Counted from the stretch's first letter, positions 1-8,862 are shown. The stretch is 64,000 nucleotides of DNA from Ancylobacter amanitiformis (GCF_030814815.1 NZ_JAUSVR010000014.1:31232-95231); one strand, 5' to 3'. Translations and numbers: made by a program. The notes: generated by a model from the sequence alone, not told the origin.

Positions 1-688
1 AGCGCACGGTGATGAAATCACCCATCACCAGCGTGACGACGAAGATCGAGCCAATGGCGATGCCGGGCTTGGCCAGCGGGATGATCACATTGGTGAGGAT
101 CTGCCAGCCGCTCGCCCCGGCGTCGCGCGCGGCCTCGATCAGCGCGCGGTCGATGCGCATCAGGGTGTTGAAGATCGGCGTCACCATGAACAGCGTGTAG
201 AGGTGCACCATGGCGAGCACGACGGCGAAATCCGAGAACAGCAGGAATTCCAGCGGCTGGTTGATGATGCCGAGCTGCATCAGCGTCTGGTTCAGCAGCC
301 CGTTGCGCCCCAGGAACGGGATCCACGAGATCATGCGGATGATGTTCGAGGTGAGGAAGGGGATGGTGCAGACCAGGAACAGCACCATCTGCGCCGTCGC
401 CGAGCGGATGTGGAAGGCGAGGTAGTAGGCCACCCAGAAGCCGACCAGCAACGTCACCGCCCAGACGATGACGGTGAATTTCAGCGTGTTGATATAGGTG
501 TTCCACGTCACCGGCGAGGTGATCGTCTCCTCGTAATTGGTGAAGACGAAGGCCGGGAAGATCTGGATGGAATCATAGTCCCAGAAGCTCACCATGGTGA
601 TGGTGGCGATGGGCAGCACCAGGAACGCCGCGAGGATCAGCGTCAGCGGCGTCGCCTGAAGGTAGGGAGCGATCCGGGAGAGGGTCAT
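1..688 (-). CDS. ABC transporter permease, spermidine/putrescine (PotB-like) type, partial
   Basis: Inner-membrane subunit of an ABC importer; 229 residues are visible and the C-terminus lies beyond the left edge. The start is the ATG at 688, followed by MTLSRIAPYL and a first hydrophobic segment (LTLILAAFLVLPIATITMVS). Several further membrane spans follow. The stretch EAARDAGASGWQ matches the EAA loop that contacts the ATPase in this superfamily. It is the third gene of a minus-strand unit behind an ATPase and a Tat-exported binding protein, and a second permease would be expected further left. The substrate class (polyamine or other small cation or opine) is inferred from family only. Confidence 0.85.
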   Translation of the reverse strand, partial: MTLSRIAPYLQATPLTLILAAFLVLPIATITMVSFWDYDSIQIFPAFVFTNYEETITSPVTWNTYINTLKFTVIVWAVTLLVGFWVAYYLAFHIRSATAQMVLFLVCTIPFLTSNIIRMISWIPFLGRNGLLNQTLMQLGIINQPLEFLLFSDFAVVLAMVHLYTLFMVTPIFNTLMRIDRALIEAARDAGASGWQILTNVIIPLAKPGIAIGSIFVVTLVMGDFITVR

Positions 689-720
689 GGCGCGCACCTT
701 GGGGCCGCTGCGAGGCCGAA

Positions 721-817
721 GCCCTCTCCCCGCGGGGGAGAGGGCTGGGTGAGGGGGCGAGCGGCCGGACGCGAAGGAAGGCCCCTCGCCCCACCCCTCT
801 CCCCCGCGGGGAGAGGG
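721..817. repeat. Paired GC-rich palindromes between binding-protein and permease genes
   Basis: Two copies of a CCCTCTCCCC/GGGGAGAGGG palindrome lie in the 160-base gap, at 721-745 and 794-817. Related palindromes recur at 4717, 6216-6312, 10082-10192 and 56219-56254. They resemble dispersed REP-like elements and could form mRNA hairpins that lower expression of the permease relative to the binding protein. The role is inferred. Confidence 0.6.
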
Positions 818-848
818 AGCCAACGGCGCTCGCTCCCCATCTTCATCC

Positions 849-2165
849 TCACGCCGCGATGAACTCGTTCCAGCGGCGCACCATGTAGCGGTCCTCGTCC
901 ATCACCGAGTTCCAGCAGGCGACCGCGCCCATGCGCTCCTTGAAGGAGCCGCCGTCACGCACCGCGCCGGCCGTGTACATCACCTTGCCCTCGGGCGAGA
1001 GAATGTCGGTCTTGGCCGGCTGGCCGAGCATCCAGAAGCCCCACTCCTCGGGGGTCATGTTCTTCTCGGCGGTAGACAGCACGGCCGAGTAATAGCCCTG
1101 ACGGTTGAGATAGGCGCCGACCCAGCCGGACAGGTACCAGTTGATATATTCATAGGCCGCGTCCAGCTGCGCGCCCTTGAGGTGGCGGGCGATGCCGAGG
1201 CCGCCGCCCCAGGCGCGATAGCCTTCTTCCAGCGGCTGGTAGACGCAGGGAATGCCCTTGGAGCGCACCGCCGCCACCGCCGGCGACCACATGGACTGGA
1301 TGACCACCTCGCCCGAGGCCATCAGGTTCACGCTCTCGTCGAAGGTCTTCCAGAAGGCGCGGAACTGGCCGGCCTTCTTGGTCTTGATGAGGAAATCGAT
1401 CGTGGCGTCGATCTCCGCCTTGGTCATGTTGCCCTTGTCGCCATACTTGATGATGCCGGCGCTCTCGCAGATCATCGCCGCGTCCATGATGCCGATGGAC
1501 GGAATGTTCAGGATCGAGGTCTTGCCCTTGAAGGCGGGGTCGAGAATGTCCTTCCAGTTCTTGATCGGCCGGCCCACGAGGTCGGGGCGGATGCCGAGCG
1601 TGTCGGCATTGTAGATGGTGGGGATCAGCGTCATCCACTGGGTGGGCGCCTTGGCGAAGGTCTTGGATTCCGGTCCCTCGACAAAGCCGACCGTGCTCGG
1701 CGCGGTGCCCTGCGCGATCTTCGATTCCGGGGTCAGCTTGCCGGTGGTGAAGATCGGCACGATGTCGTCGTAATATTTGATCTTCTTCACATCCATCGGC
1801 TGCAGCGTGCCCGCGGCGAACACCTTCTTGCAGATCCAGTATTCGATGTCGGCGATGTCGAAGGAGTTGGCCTGCGTCACCACGCGCTGGGAGACGGCGT
1901 CGGAATCGAGCGCGGTCATCTGCAGCGTGATGCCCAGATCCGCCTTGCACTTCTCGGCGATGGCGTTGAGATTCGACACGCCGGTGCCGAACTGGCGCAG
2001 CGTGATCGGGTTCTGCGCCCAGATGGTGGGGAAGCCCGTCACCGCGCCCGAGCCGGCAAGGCCGCCGAACACGGCCGCGCCCTTGAGCACATTGCGGCGC
2101 GACAGGCCGGACTTCACGTCCGTGGCGGCGCCCGCGGCGCTCGTATCCGTGGTCTTCTTGCTCAT
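849..2165 (-). CDS. ABC transporter substrate-binding protein, PotD/F-like, Tat-exported
   Basis: Periplasmic solute-binding protein of 438 residues. The N-terminus carries a twin-arginine signal (SRRNVLKG near residues 23-30, then a hydrophobic run ending in an AQN cleavage-like site), so it is probably exported folded by Tat. The mature part looks like the extracellular solute-binding family 1/PotD group (QFGTGVSNLNAIAEK at the mature N-terminus, WGGGLGIARH near the C-terminus). It sits between the ATPase (54-base gap) and the permease (160-base gap with palindromes). The ligand cannot be read from sequence. Polyamine, amino-acid-derived and opine ligands are all known in this family. Confidence 0.85.
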   Translation of the reverse strand: MSKKTTDTSAAGAATDVKSGLSRRNVLKGAAVFGGLAGSGAVTGFPTIWAQNPITLRQFGTGVSNLNAIAEKCKADLGITLQMTALDSDAVSQRVVTQANSFDIADIEYWICKKVFAAGTLQPMDVKKIKYYDDIVPIFTTGKLTPESKIAQGTAPSTVGFVEGPESKTFAKAPTQWMTLIPTIYNADTLGIRPDLVGRPIKNWKDILDPAFKGKTSILNIPSIGIMDAAMICESAGIIKYGDKGNMTKAEIDATIDFLIKTKKAGQFRAFWKTFDESVNLMASGEVVIQSMWSPAVAAVRSKGIPCVYQPLEEGYRAWGGGLGIARHLKGAQLDAAYEYINWYLSGWVGAYLNRQGYYSAVLSTAEKNMTPEEWGFWMLGQPAKTDILSPEGKVMYTAGAVRDGGSFKERMGAVACWNSVMDEDRYMVRRWNEFIAA

Positions 2166-2219
2166 CGAAGTCTCCCGAGCGTTGGCCGGTCTGTGAGCCG
2201 GCGTTGCATGTCGCTGATG

Positions 2220-3314
2220 TCAGGCGGAAGGCGAAGGCTGCAGGATGTGGACATCCTGCGAGGTCCAGGCGAGCGGCACGGCATCGCCGACGCTGAGCGG
2301 CGCCTCGAAAAAGGCGGTCTCCGGCACCTGCACGGAGAACTCGTCGACACCTGGGGCCGCGAGGGCGATCTGCACCTTCTGGCCGTGATACTCGATATTC
2401 TGCACCAGCCCGGTGAGCCCGCAACCGGGCACGACGCTGTCGGCGAGCCGCACGCGGTCGGTACGTACCGCGATCTCCACCGGCGCGCCCGGCTCCAGCC
2501 CGGCCGCGCCCGGCGTGGTGAAGGATGCCCCGCCCGGCACTTCGAAGGTCGCGGTGTCGCCCGCCACGGTCGATACCCGGCCGGCAATCACGTTGTGATC
2601 CCCCATGAAACGGGCGACGAAGGCGGTGGCGGGGCGATTGAACACCTCGCGCGGCGTTGCCGCCTGCTCGATGCGCCCGCCATTCATCACCACGACAAGG
2701 TCGGAGAGCGCCATCGCCTCCTCCTGGCTATGGGTGACGTGGATGAAGGAAATGCCGAGCTGCAATTGCAGCTTCTTCAGTTCCTGCCGCACCTTGATCT
2801 TGAGGAACGGATCGAGCGCGGAGAGCGGCTCGTCGAGGAGGAGCGCCTGCGGATCGGTGATCAGCGCTCTCGCCAGCGCCACGCGCTGCTGCTGGCCACC
2901 CGACAGCTGCGCCGGACGACGCTCGGCGAGGTGGTCGAGCTGCACCAGCTTCAGCATCTCCATCGCCTTGGCGCGGCGGGTGAGCTTGTCGACGCCCTTC
3001 ATCTTCAGCGAGAAGGCGACATTGTCGACGCTGTCGAGATGAGGAAACAGCGCGTAGCTCTGGAACATCATCGCCGTGCCGCGCTTGGCCGGCGGCAGGT
3101 CCGTGACCACGGTGGGCCCGAGGCGGACATCGCCCTCGCTGATGCTCTCATGGCCGGCGATCATGCGCAGCGTGGTGGTCTTGCCGCAGCCGGAGGGGCC
3201 CAGCAGGCAACAATAGGTGCCGGCCGGAATCTTCAGCGAAACGGCATCCACGGCGAGTGCCGTGCCATAGCGTTTCGTGACGTGGATCAGCTCAATGTCG
3301 GCGCCCTTGCTCAT
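2220..3314 (-). CDS. ABC transporter ATP-binding protein, PotA-like
   Basis: Cytoplasmic ATPase of a polyamine-type importer, 364 residues from the ATG at 3314. The frame is open further upstream to 3485, but that extension is Arg/Cys-rich and unlike the family, and the sequence before 3314 (GGCGGCAAG) can serve as ribosome site. Visible motifs are Walker A GPSGCGKTT, the signature LSGGQQQRVALARAL, Walker B LLLDEPLSALD and the switch-region H in VTHSQEEA. A C-terminal TOBE-like domain follows from about residue 280. It is the first gene of the transport unit and lies divergent to the TctC-like gene at 3732. Confidence 0.9.
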   Translation of the reverse strand: MSKGADIELIHVTKRYGTALAVDAVSLKIPAGTYCCLLGPSGCGKTTTLRMIAGHESISEGDVRLGPTVVTDLPPAKRGTAMMFQSYALFPHLDSVDNVAFSLKMKGVDKLTRRAKAMEMLKLVQLDHLAERRPAQLSGGQQQRVALARALITDPQALLLDEPLSALDPFLKIKVRQELKKLQLQLGISFIHVTHSQEEAMALSDLVVVMNGGRIEQAATPREVFNRPATAFVARFMGDHNVIAGRVSTVAGDTATFEVPGGASFTTPGAAGLEPGAPVEIAVRTDRVRLADSVVPGCGLTGLVQNIEYHGQKVQIALAAPGVDEFSVQVPETAFFEAPLSVGDAVPLAWTSQDVHILQPSPSA

Positions 3315-3731
3315 CTTGCCGCCGCAACTCCCCGCATGTCCGACCGCCAGGGTCCTCGCAAGCGCTATGCCAACCGCGCCGCGCACAGGCGAAACCGCGC
3401 GGGCCGGGAAGAGTGCGGGCGGGCGGCGGGTGACTGCGCGCCGGACATGCAGGGAGAACGCACAGCAATTGGGCATGGCATGCACCGATTGCTCATATTG
3501 GATACAATTATCGATAATTCAGTATCCAATGTGTCCGTGCCGCGCGGTGATGACGGCCGATCGCGCCAGAAAATCGCTCGAAATCGCCCCTCGGCCGCCC
3601 CTTGGCCCATTGTCCTATGCCGGGGACATTGAGCGATGGCGGCAAATCGCTCACGTTAGGACATCACGCGCGACTGCCTGTCCCCCGGGCGGCGGCTCGC
3701 GCCAATGGGTCACAATCGGGAGAACGCCTTC
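3315..3731. other. Divergent intergenic region, 417 bases
   Basis: No credible gene. It holds the outward promoters for the ABC unit (left) and the TctC-like gene (right). The only AT-rich island, near 3495-3531, contains a nested inverted repeat listed separately. No recognisable RNA element was seen. Confidence 0.6.
3497..3530. promoter_or_regulatory. Candidate operator: nested inverted repeat
   Basis: Outer arms ATTGGATAC (3497-3505) and GTATCCAAT (3522-3530) are perfect inverted repeats. The spacer contains a second perfect palindrome, AATTATCGATAATT (3506-3519), whose centre is offset by one base. It is strikingly AT-rich against the surrounding high GC and lies between divergent genes. 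GntR-type repressors often bind such sites, but the regulator is unknown. Confidence 0.55.
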
Positions 3732-4694
3732 ATGTTACGTACGATGTTCGCCGCCGCGGCGGCCGCGCTGCTGACGCTGTCGCCGGCGCTCGCACAGGAT
3801 TTTCCGACCCGGCCGGTCACCATGGTGATCCCCTTCGCCGCCGGCGGCTCCACCGATCTCGTCGGCCGGCTAATCGCCGAGCGCATGACCGCCGAACTCG
3901 GCCAGACCGTGGTGGTGGAGAACAAGGGCGGGGCGGGCGGCAATCTCGGCGCCGCGCAGGTCGCCAAGGCCAGTCCGGACGGCTACACCATCCTCATGGG
4001 CACGGTCGCGACCCACGCGCTCAACCCCGCGCTCTACAAGAAGATGCCCTATGACCCGGTGACCAGCTTCGCGCCTGTGTCGCTGCTGGTGATCGTACCC
4101 AACGTGCTGGTGGTGAACCCGGAATTCCCGGCCAAGACCACGGAGGAGCTGATCGCGCTGCTCAAGGCCAACCCCGGCAAGTACAGCTATGCCTCCTCGG
4201 GCAACGGCACGCCGCTGCATCTGTCCGGCGAGGTGTTCAAGAGCATGGCCGGCGTCGACATGCAGCACATTCCCTATCAGGGCGCCGGGCCGGCGCTGAT
4301 CGACGTGATATCGGGCCAGGTGCCGATCATGTTCGACAACCTCCCCTCCTCCTCCGGCCACATCAAGTCGGGCAAGCTGCGCGCGCTCGGCGTGACCACG
4401 GCCCAGCGCGCCCCGTCCTTCCCGGACGTGCCGGCCATCGCCGAGGTGCTGCCGGGCTACGAGACCTATACGTGGAACGCGCTGTTCGCTCCGGCCGGCA
4501 CGCCGCCGGAAGTGGTCGCCAAGCTCAACGCGGCGGCCAACAAGGCGCTCGCCGACCCCAAGGTGCAGGCGCGCCTCGCCGATTTCAGCGCCACGCCGGT
4601 CGGCTCGACGCCGGAAGAACTCGGCGAGCACGTCAAGAAGGAACTCGCCAAATGGGCGCCGATCGTGAAGGCGTCCGGCGCGCAGCTGGATTGA
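3732..4694 (+). CDS. Bug/TctC-family tripartite tricarboxylate transporter substrate-binding protein (orphan)
   Basis: Periplasmic binding protein of 320 residues. The start at 3732 is preceded by GGGAG at 3718-3722; an upstream in-frame ATG at 3705 would place charged residues before the signal peptide. A Sec signal peptide (LRTMFAAAAAALLTLSPALA) is followed by the Bug-family opening DFPTRPVTMVIPFAAGGSTD. The HIPYQGAGPALIDVISGQV segment is also typical. No TctA/TctB membrane genes are adjacent, which is common for this expanded family; it may share a membrane complex encoded elsewhere. The ligand is unknown, probably a carboxylate. Confidence 0.88.
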   Translation: MLRTMFAAAAAALLTLSPALAQDFPTRPVTMVIPFAAGGSTDLVGRLIAERMTAELGQTVVVENKGGAGGNLGAAQVAKASPDGYTILMGTVATHALNPALYKKMPYDPVTSFAPVSLLVIVPNVLVVNPEFPAKTTEELIALLKANPGKYSYASSGNGTPLHLSGEVFKSMAGVDMQHIPYQGAGPALIDVISGQVPIMFDNLPSSSGHIKSGKLRALGVTTAQRAPSFPDVPAIAEVLPGYETYTWNALFAPAGTPPEVVAKLNAAANKALADPKVQARLADFSATPVGSTPEELGEHVKKELAKWAPIVKASGAQLD

Positions 4695-4716
4695 CGAAGG
4701 CGCCGCACGGTCATTG

Positions 4717-4748
4717 AACTCCCTCTCCCCGAGGGGGAGGGGGAGTTT
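4717..4748. terminator. Bidirectional hairpin terminator
   Basis: AACTCCCTCTCCCC pairs almost fully with GGGGGAGGGGGAGTT and is followed by TTT. It lies between two convergent genes (TctC-like and urc4-like) and could terminate both. It belongs to the same palindrome family seen elsewhere in the window. Confidence 0.55.
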
Positions 4749-4784
4749 GGCCGGTTCGGCACGCCCGGTCGCGCCAGGCTGGCC

Positions 4785-6134
4785 TCAGAACACCGTGCCG
4801 TCCGCGTCGATGGCGATGGGCGGCGGGCCGGCGGGCGGGCGGCGCTCGGCGGCGATGCGCCGGCCGGCCGTCCAGGTGCCGCCCTGCAGCAGCTTGGCGA
4901 GGGGGAACAGCGAGGCATCGAGCCCCAGCTGCCCGCGCACCTCGTCGGCCAGCCGGTCCATCAGCGCCACGGTCAGCGCCCGCCACTCCACGACCAGCTC
5001 GGATGAGACGGCATGTTTCTGCGCCGGATCGATCGGCGCGCGCGGCACGATCAGCCCGAGATCGACCAGCAGGCCGCCATTGCGGTATTCCGGCAGCGCG
5101 GTCAGCGCATCGAGCTCGGTAACGGCGAGGCCGGCGGTCTCGAACGGCTCCAGCAGCGAATAGGTCAGCCACTGCGAGAGCTTGTGAAACGGCACGATGC
5201 CGTTCGAGCGGTCCGGCACCGTCACCGCGGGATGGCGGCCGACATCACCCAGCGCCACACCGTCGACGCTCACCCCGGACGGCCAGATCACCGACAGCCC
5301 GTCCAGCAGCGCCTCAAGGATGCGCGCCGCCGGCAGCCGGCCGAGCCGCGCCTGCGGCGCCAGCGCGTCATAGAGATGGCCCGGGCGAAACACGCCGTCA
5401 CCGAACAGGTCCGGCCGCGCCGCCAGCGCCGCGCCGAGCCGGTTGACCAGCCGCACGCGGCCCTCCAGCCCGACCAGCGGGTTGGCCTCGCTCACCTGGA
5501 AATGAGCGGCGAGCGTGCCCGCATCGAGCCGGATCAACGCCGGCGCGTCGGCGCGCAGCGGGTTGGTCGGGTCGGAGGAGAAGACGCCGGCCGCGAACAT
5601 GTTGAAGCTCGCCACCGCCAGCCCTTCCGAGCGGCCGATGGTGAGCCCGCTCGCCTCCTCGTGATAGCGCCAGGCATCCCCCGCCCCGGCGTCCAGCAGC
5701 ACGCTCACCACCGCGAGATCGATCATGATGCGGGCGCGCTCGGCCGGCTCGGTGCTCGTCAGCCCCGCCGCCAGAGCGCCCCAGCGGTCCAGCCCGCCGG
5801 CATCGAAATGCCGCCAGCGGCTGTGATAGGGGATGTCCAGCGTGGGATAGTCCTGCCGCGTCACCGCGGCGACATAGTCGGCCACGGCGCCGAGCGCGCC
5901 CTCCTCGACGGTGAAATGCGGCGAGTGACCCGCCAGCACGTGATCGAGCACGAGGTGGCAACGGGCACGGACGGCGGCCGGCGAGCGCAGCGCGGCAAGT
6001 TCGGGCGGGGCGGGTACAGGCGATGTCATGTCGGGCGATATCATGTCGGGCAAGGTCGTGTCGGGCGAGTTCTTGTCGGGCGAGTTCTTGTCGGGCGAGG
6101 TCTTGTCGGGCGAGGTCTTGTCGGGCGAGGTCAT
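4785..6134 (-). CDS. urc4: Urc4-like protein (DUF1688), uracil catabolism
   Basis: DUF1688 protein, 449 residues from the most upstream ATG. Family members include Urc4, which is essential for the URC uracil-degradation route first described in yeast; its biochemical step is not settled. Recognisable stretches are LDIPYHSRWRHFDAGG, SFNMFAAGVFSSDPTNPLRAD, GRHPAVTVPDRSNGIVPFHK and LPEYRNGGLLVDLG. The first about 38 residues are a degenerate five-residue repeat (SPDKT/SPDKN/SPDMI) encoded by 15-base tandem DNA repeats, so the natural start could be the ATG at 6134, 6044 or 6029; the conserved domain begins near PPELAALRSP. It neighbours Urc1-like and uracil phosphoribosyltransferase genes, which supports the assignment. 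Confidence 0.85.
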   Translation of the reverse strand: MTSPDKTSPDKTSPDKNSPDKNSPDTTLPDMISPDMTSPVPAPPELAALRSPAAVRARCHLVLDHVLAGHSPHFTVEEGALGAVADYVAAVTRQDYPTLDIPYHSRWRHFDAGGLDRWGALAAGLTSTEPAERARIMIDLAVVSVLLDAGAGDAWRYHEEASGLTIGRSEGLAVASFNMFAAGVFSSDPTNPLRADAPALIRLDAGTLAAHFQVSEANPLVGLEGRVRLVNRLGAALAARPDLFGDGVFRPGHLYDALAPQARLGRLPAARILEALLDGLSVIWPSGVSVDGVALGDVGRHPAVTVPDRSNGIVPFHKLSQWLTYSLLEPFETAGLAVTELDALTALPEYRNGGLLVDLGLIVPRAPIDPAQKHAVSSELVVEWRALTVALMDRLADEVRGQLGLDASLFPLAKLLQGGTWTAGRRIAAERRPPAGPPPIAIDADGTVF

Positions 6135-6135
6135 G
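6020..6135. repeat. 15-base tandem repeat at the urc4 N-terminus
   Basis: Seven consecutive 15-base units of the type TCGGGCGAGGTCTTG occupy 6031-6135, preceded by a partial unit from about 6020. They are in frame with urc4 and encode repeated SPD-x-x pentapeptides; some units carry ATG codons that could act as alternative starts. The array has the look of a slippage-prone minisatellite. Confidence 0.85.
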
Positions 6136-6332
6136 CTTCGGCTTTCATCGGGCAGATTTCATCGTGCGGACTGGATCGTGAGCACCGGGAGGAACCGGAC
6201 GGCAACCGGCTCCCGCCTCCCCGGAAGAGGGGTGGGGCGAGGGCGAACCGACGTTTCATCGCCGCTCCGCCCTCCGGCCCGGCGCGCGGGGCCACCTCTC
6301 CCCAACGGCGGGAGGAAACGGCCGGAGCGGGC

Positions 6333-7601
6333 CTATTCCTCCAGTCCGCGCCCCTGCGTGACGTCATACTGGCTCTGGAAGCCGACATTGTAATAGCCCG
6401 CCGACACCTTCGCCTCCATCTCGACGCGGGCATCCTGCGGGATGAGATCGTCGGGGATCGGCACCCGCTCGAGGATCCGGATGCCCGCCCGGTCGAGCGC
6501 GTTGAACTTCATGTCGCTCATCGAGGCGAAGCGGTCGATCTGGCGGATGCCCAGCCAGTGGAACACGTCCGGCATCAGTTCCTGGAACCGCATGTCCTGC
6601 ACGCCGGCGACGCATTCGGTACGCTTGAAATAGGTTTCCGGCAGGTCGCCGCCCTCCTGCCGCTTGCGGGCATTGTAGACGAGGAACTTCGTCACCTCGC
6701 CCAGCGCGCGACCTTCTTTGCGGTTATAGACCACGAGGCCGACGCCGCCCTTCTGCGCCATCTCCACGCAGAGTTCGATGCCATGGGCGAGATAGGGCCG
6801 GCAGGTGCAGATATCGGAGGAGAACACGTCGGAGCCGTTGCACTCGTCATGCACGCGGCAGGCGAGCGGGGTGATTCCGTCACCGATCCGCGAAGGCTCG
6901 CCGAACATGTAGAGCGTCATGCCGCCGATGGGGGGCAGGAACACCTTGAGGTCGCCGCGCGTCACCAGTTCGGGGAACATGCCGCCGGTATGCTCGAACA
7001 GCGCCCGGCGCAGCGCGCCCTCGGTGACGCCGAAGCGCTCGGCAATGCCGGGCAGGTACCAGACCGGCTCGATCGCCGCCTTGGTGACGCGCACGTCGCC
7101 CTTGGGCCCGATAATGTCGCCATCGACGGCGAGCCGCCCGGCCCTGAGCGCGTCGCGGATCTCCGGCATGTCGATACGGGCGCGGGTGATGGCGATGGAG
7201 GGGCGCACGTCGAGCCCGCCGGCAATGGCCTCCGGGAAGGCCTCGCCGATCATGTGGCCATACGGGTCGAGCGAGACGATCTTGCCCGCGTCGCCCCATT
7301 GCGGATGCGGGCCGATCGTGTCGGACGGGGCGGTGTTGGTGAGGTCGGCCCTGAAATCGGCCGGCAGGGCGCCGGCGGCGATGGCGAGCGCGCGATAGAT
7401 CGCATAGCTGCCGGCATGGGAGCCGATGGCGTTGCGGCGCTTGGGGTCGGTCAGCGTGGCGACGACCGGCCCGCGCTCGGCGGCGCTGGGCGCCCCCCAG
7501 TTCAGCGTGGGGCCGTCGGCGGCGACGCCGGTCGGCGCGCCGTGGGAGGTGAGCACGATGTGATTGCGGGAACGACCGCCTGCACTGGCATTGACGGACA
7601 T
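6333..7601 (-). CDS. urc1: Urc1-like GTP cyclohydrolase II family protein, uracil catabolism
   Basis: 422 residues from the ATG at 7601; an open extension to 7778 lacks family similarity. The C-terminal half has the GTP cyclohydrolase II core with the zinc-site pattern [15 protein letters not shown] (Cys-x10-Cys-x-Cys) and [12 protein letters not shown]. The N-terminal part ([14 protein letters not shown], then [21 protein letters not shown]) is the extra region of Urc1-type proteins and not of RibA. Urc1 is known to be needed for uracil degradation by the URC route, and riboflavin synthesis is not its expected role. It is divergent from upp and upstream of urc4, with 198 bases of palindrome-containing spacer between it and urc4. 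Confidence 0.88.
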   Translation of the reverse strand: MSVNASAGGRSRNHIVLTSHGAPTGVAADGPTLNWGAPSAAERGPVVATLTDPKRRNAIGSHAGSYAIYRALAIAAGALPADFRADLTNTAPSDTIGPHPQWGDAGKIVSLDPYGHMIGEAFPEAIAGGLDVRPSIAITRARIDMPEIRDALRAGRLAVDGDIIGPKGDVRVTKAAIEPVWYLPGIAERFGVTEGALRRALFEHTGGMFPELVTRGDLKVFLPPIGGMTLYMFGEPSRIGDGITPLACRVHDECNGSDVFSSDICTCRPYLAHGIELCVEMAQKGGVGLVVYNRKEGRALGEVTKFLVYNARKRQEGGDLPETYFKRTECVAGVQDMRFQELMPDVFHWLGIRQIDRFASMSDMKFNALDRAGIRILERVPIPDDLIPQDARVEMEAKVSAGYYNVGFQSQYDVTQGRGLEE

Positions 7602-7706
7602 GATTGGCTCGCTTCTCGTCCGGCCGGCGGGCCGGTTCATCGGAAGCACGCAATGTGAGCGCCATTTTGCCTCGTCCGCAAGGGGGATCACGCAGGGCCC
7701 GCGAAA

Positions 7707-7728
7707 AATCGGACGAAACGGTCCGATT
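7707..7728. promoter_or_regulatory. Candidate operator between divergent urc1 and upp
   Basis: A perfect 8-base inverted repeat, AATCGGAC (7707-7714) and GTCCGATT (7721-7728) with a 6-base spacer, lies in the 268-base divergent region. It is well placed to control both arms of the uracil pathway. The regulator is not encoded next to it. Confidence 0.5.
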
Positions 7729-7869
7729 CTTGTATTGCCCCTCCCGCCTTCCGCGCGGTTGTGGGAAGCTGGCGGCACACGAGCACCGGCCCGGCCGGCA
7801 GCAAAGCGCCTCTTCCCGCGCAGCGCGCCGCCGCCCTCGCCGCCCCACGGTCAACAGAGTTCGCCCCTC

Positions 7870-8547
7870 ATGAACGCTCCCCTCGCCCCCGCGCCCGCCG
7901 AGATGCCCGCCGATCTGCCGCCGACCACCGTCGTGGTGGGGCACCCGCTGATCCAGCACAAGCTGACGCTGATGCGCCGCTCGCGCACGCCGGCCAACGA
8001 GTTCCGGCTGCTGCTGCGGGAAATCAGCATGCTGCTCGCCTATGAGGTGACGCGCGACATGCCGACCGAACTGATCGAGATCGAGACCCCGCTCACGACC
8101 ATGCAGGCGCCGGTGCTGGCGGGAAAGAAGCTGTGCCTGGTGTCCGTGCTGCGGGCGGGCGGCGGTATTCTGGAGGGCATGCTGGAAATCCTGCCGGCGG
8201 CGCGCGTCGGCCATGTCGGGCTCTACCGCGATCCGGTCTCGCTGCAGGCGGTGGAGTATTATCTCAAGCTGCCGCGCGACATTTCCGAGCGCACCGCCAT
8301 CGTGCTCGACCCGATGCTGGCCACCGGCAATTCGGCCGCCGCCGCCGTCTCCGAAGTGAAGGCGGCAGGCTGCCAGTCGATCAAGTTCGTCTGCCTGATC
8401 GCCGCGCCGGAGGGGCTCAGGACACTGCACGAGGCGCATCCCGACGTCACCGTCTACACGGCGGCGGTGGATAGCCACCTCAACGACCATGGCTATATCG
8501 TGCCCGGCATCGGCGATGCCGGCGATCGCATCTTCGGCACCAAGTGA
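7870..8547 (+). CDS. upp: Uracil phosphoribosyltransferase
   Basis: Makes UMP from uracil and PRPP; 225 residues from the ATG at 7870. The frame is open upstream to 7564 but without family similarity. Typical elements are [17 protein letters not shown] at the N-terminus, [15 protein letters not shown], the PRPP-binding loop [15 protein letters not shown] and the C-terminal uracil-binding [19 protein letters not shown]. Usually a salvage enzyme, but its divergent pairing with urc1 and urc4 matches the URC pathway, in which the UPRT (Urc6 in yeast) feeds uracil into degradation. It could serve both roles. Confidence 0.93.
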   Translation: MNAPLAPAPAEMPADLPPTTVVVGHPLIQHKLTLMRRSRTPANEFRLLLREISMLLAYEVTRDMPTELIEIETPLTTMQAPVLAGKKLCLVSVLRAGGGILEGMLEILPAARVGHVGLYRDPVSLQAVEYYLKLPRDISERTAIVLDPMLATGNSAAAAVSEVKAAGCQSIKFVCLIAAPEGLRTLHEAHPDVTVYTAAVDSHLNDHGYIVPGIGDAGDRIFGTK

Positions 8548-8581
8548 GGCTGGCGGCGGCGCCTGCCCCTTGCACAGGCTC

Positions 8582-8598
8582 CGCCGAAACTTTCGGCG
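8582..8598 (+). terminator. Possible hairpin terminator after upp
   Basis: CGCCGAAA (8582-8589) and TTTCGGCG (8591-8598) are perfectly complementary, giving a GC stem with a small AA-C-TT loop 35 bases after the upp stop. There is no following T-run, so termination is uncertain. Confidence 0.3.
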
Positions 8599-8660
8599 CA
8601 CCGGCTTCGATCTGCCGCGAATCCGGGCTTTCGCTCCGCCAAAGCGCCGTCTATCCTGCT

Positions 8661-8766
8661 GCTGTCCCTAGGGTTCCGGCGCCATGTTCGGCGTGTCTGG
8701 GCCGAGAGGGACAGCCCGGTGGCGAGACATTCGCCGGGTGCACGGCGGGATAAAAGCCCGGGAGGC
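8661..8766 (+). promoter_or_regulatory. Guanidine-I riboswitch (ykkC class)
   Basis: The strand carries the hallmark blocks of the ykkC/guanidine-I aptamer in order. CTAGGGTTCCGG is at 8668-8679, CTGGGCCGAGAGGGACA (canonical CTGGTCCGAGAG) at about 8697-8713, a variable stem (GGTGGCGAGACATTCGCC) follows, and GCACGGCGGGATAAAAGCCC then GGGAGG closes it at 8740-8765. The conserved ACGGxGGGATAAAAGCCCGGGAG block is essentially canonical. It ends about 100 bases before the start of the GdmH-type guanidine hydrolase, so guanidine is expected to switch on that gene. The switching hairpin between aptamer and gene is not resolved. Confidence 0.93.
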
Positions 8767-8862
8767 TCGCGCGACGCGTTCGCGGAAGAGGCCCCGTTTC
8801 GCCGCCCAGGGTCCTTTCCCGAACGCCCGTCGCAGATTGTGACCAGCGAGGAGAGTGACCTT

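Noticed and set aside
6333..7601. Riboflavin-biosynthesis GTP cyclohydrolase II (RibA)
   Set aside because: It has the extra N-terminal region of Urc1 proteins and neighbours urc4 and upp, with no rib genes nearby.
5013..7658. Plus-strand open frame of 881 codons
   Set aside because: Antisense to urc4 and urc1; low-complexity Arg/Gln/Gly composition and no ribosome site.
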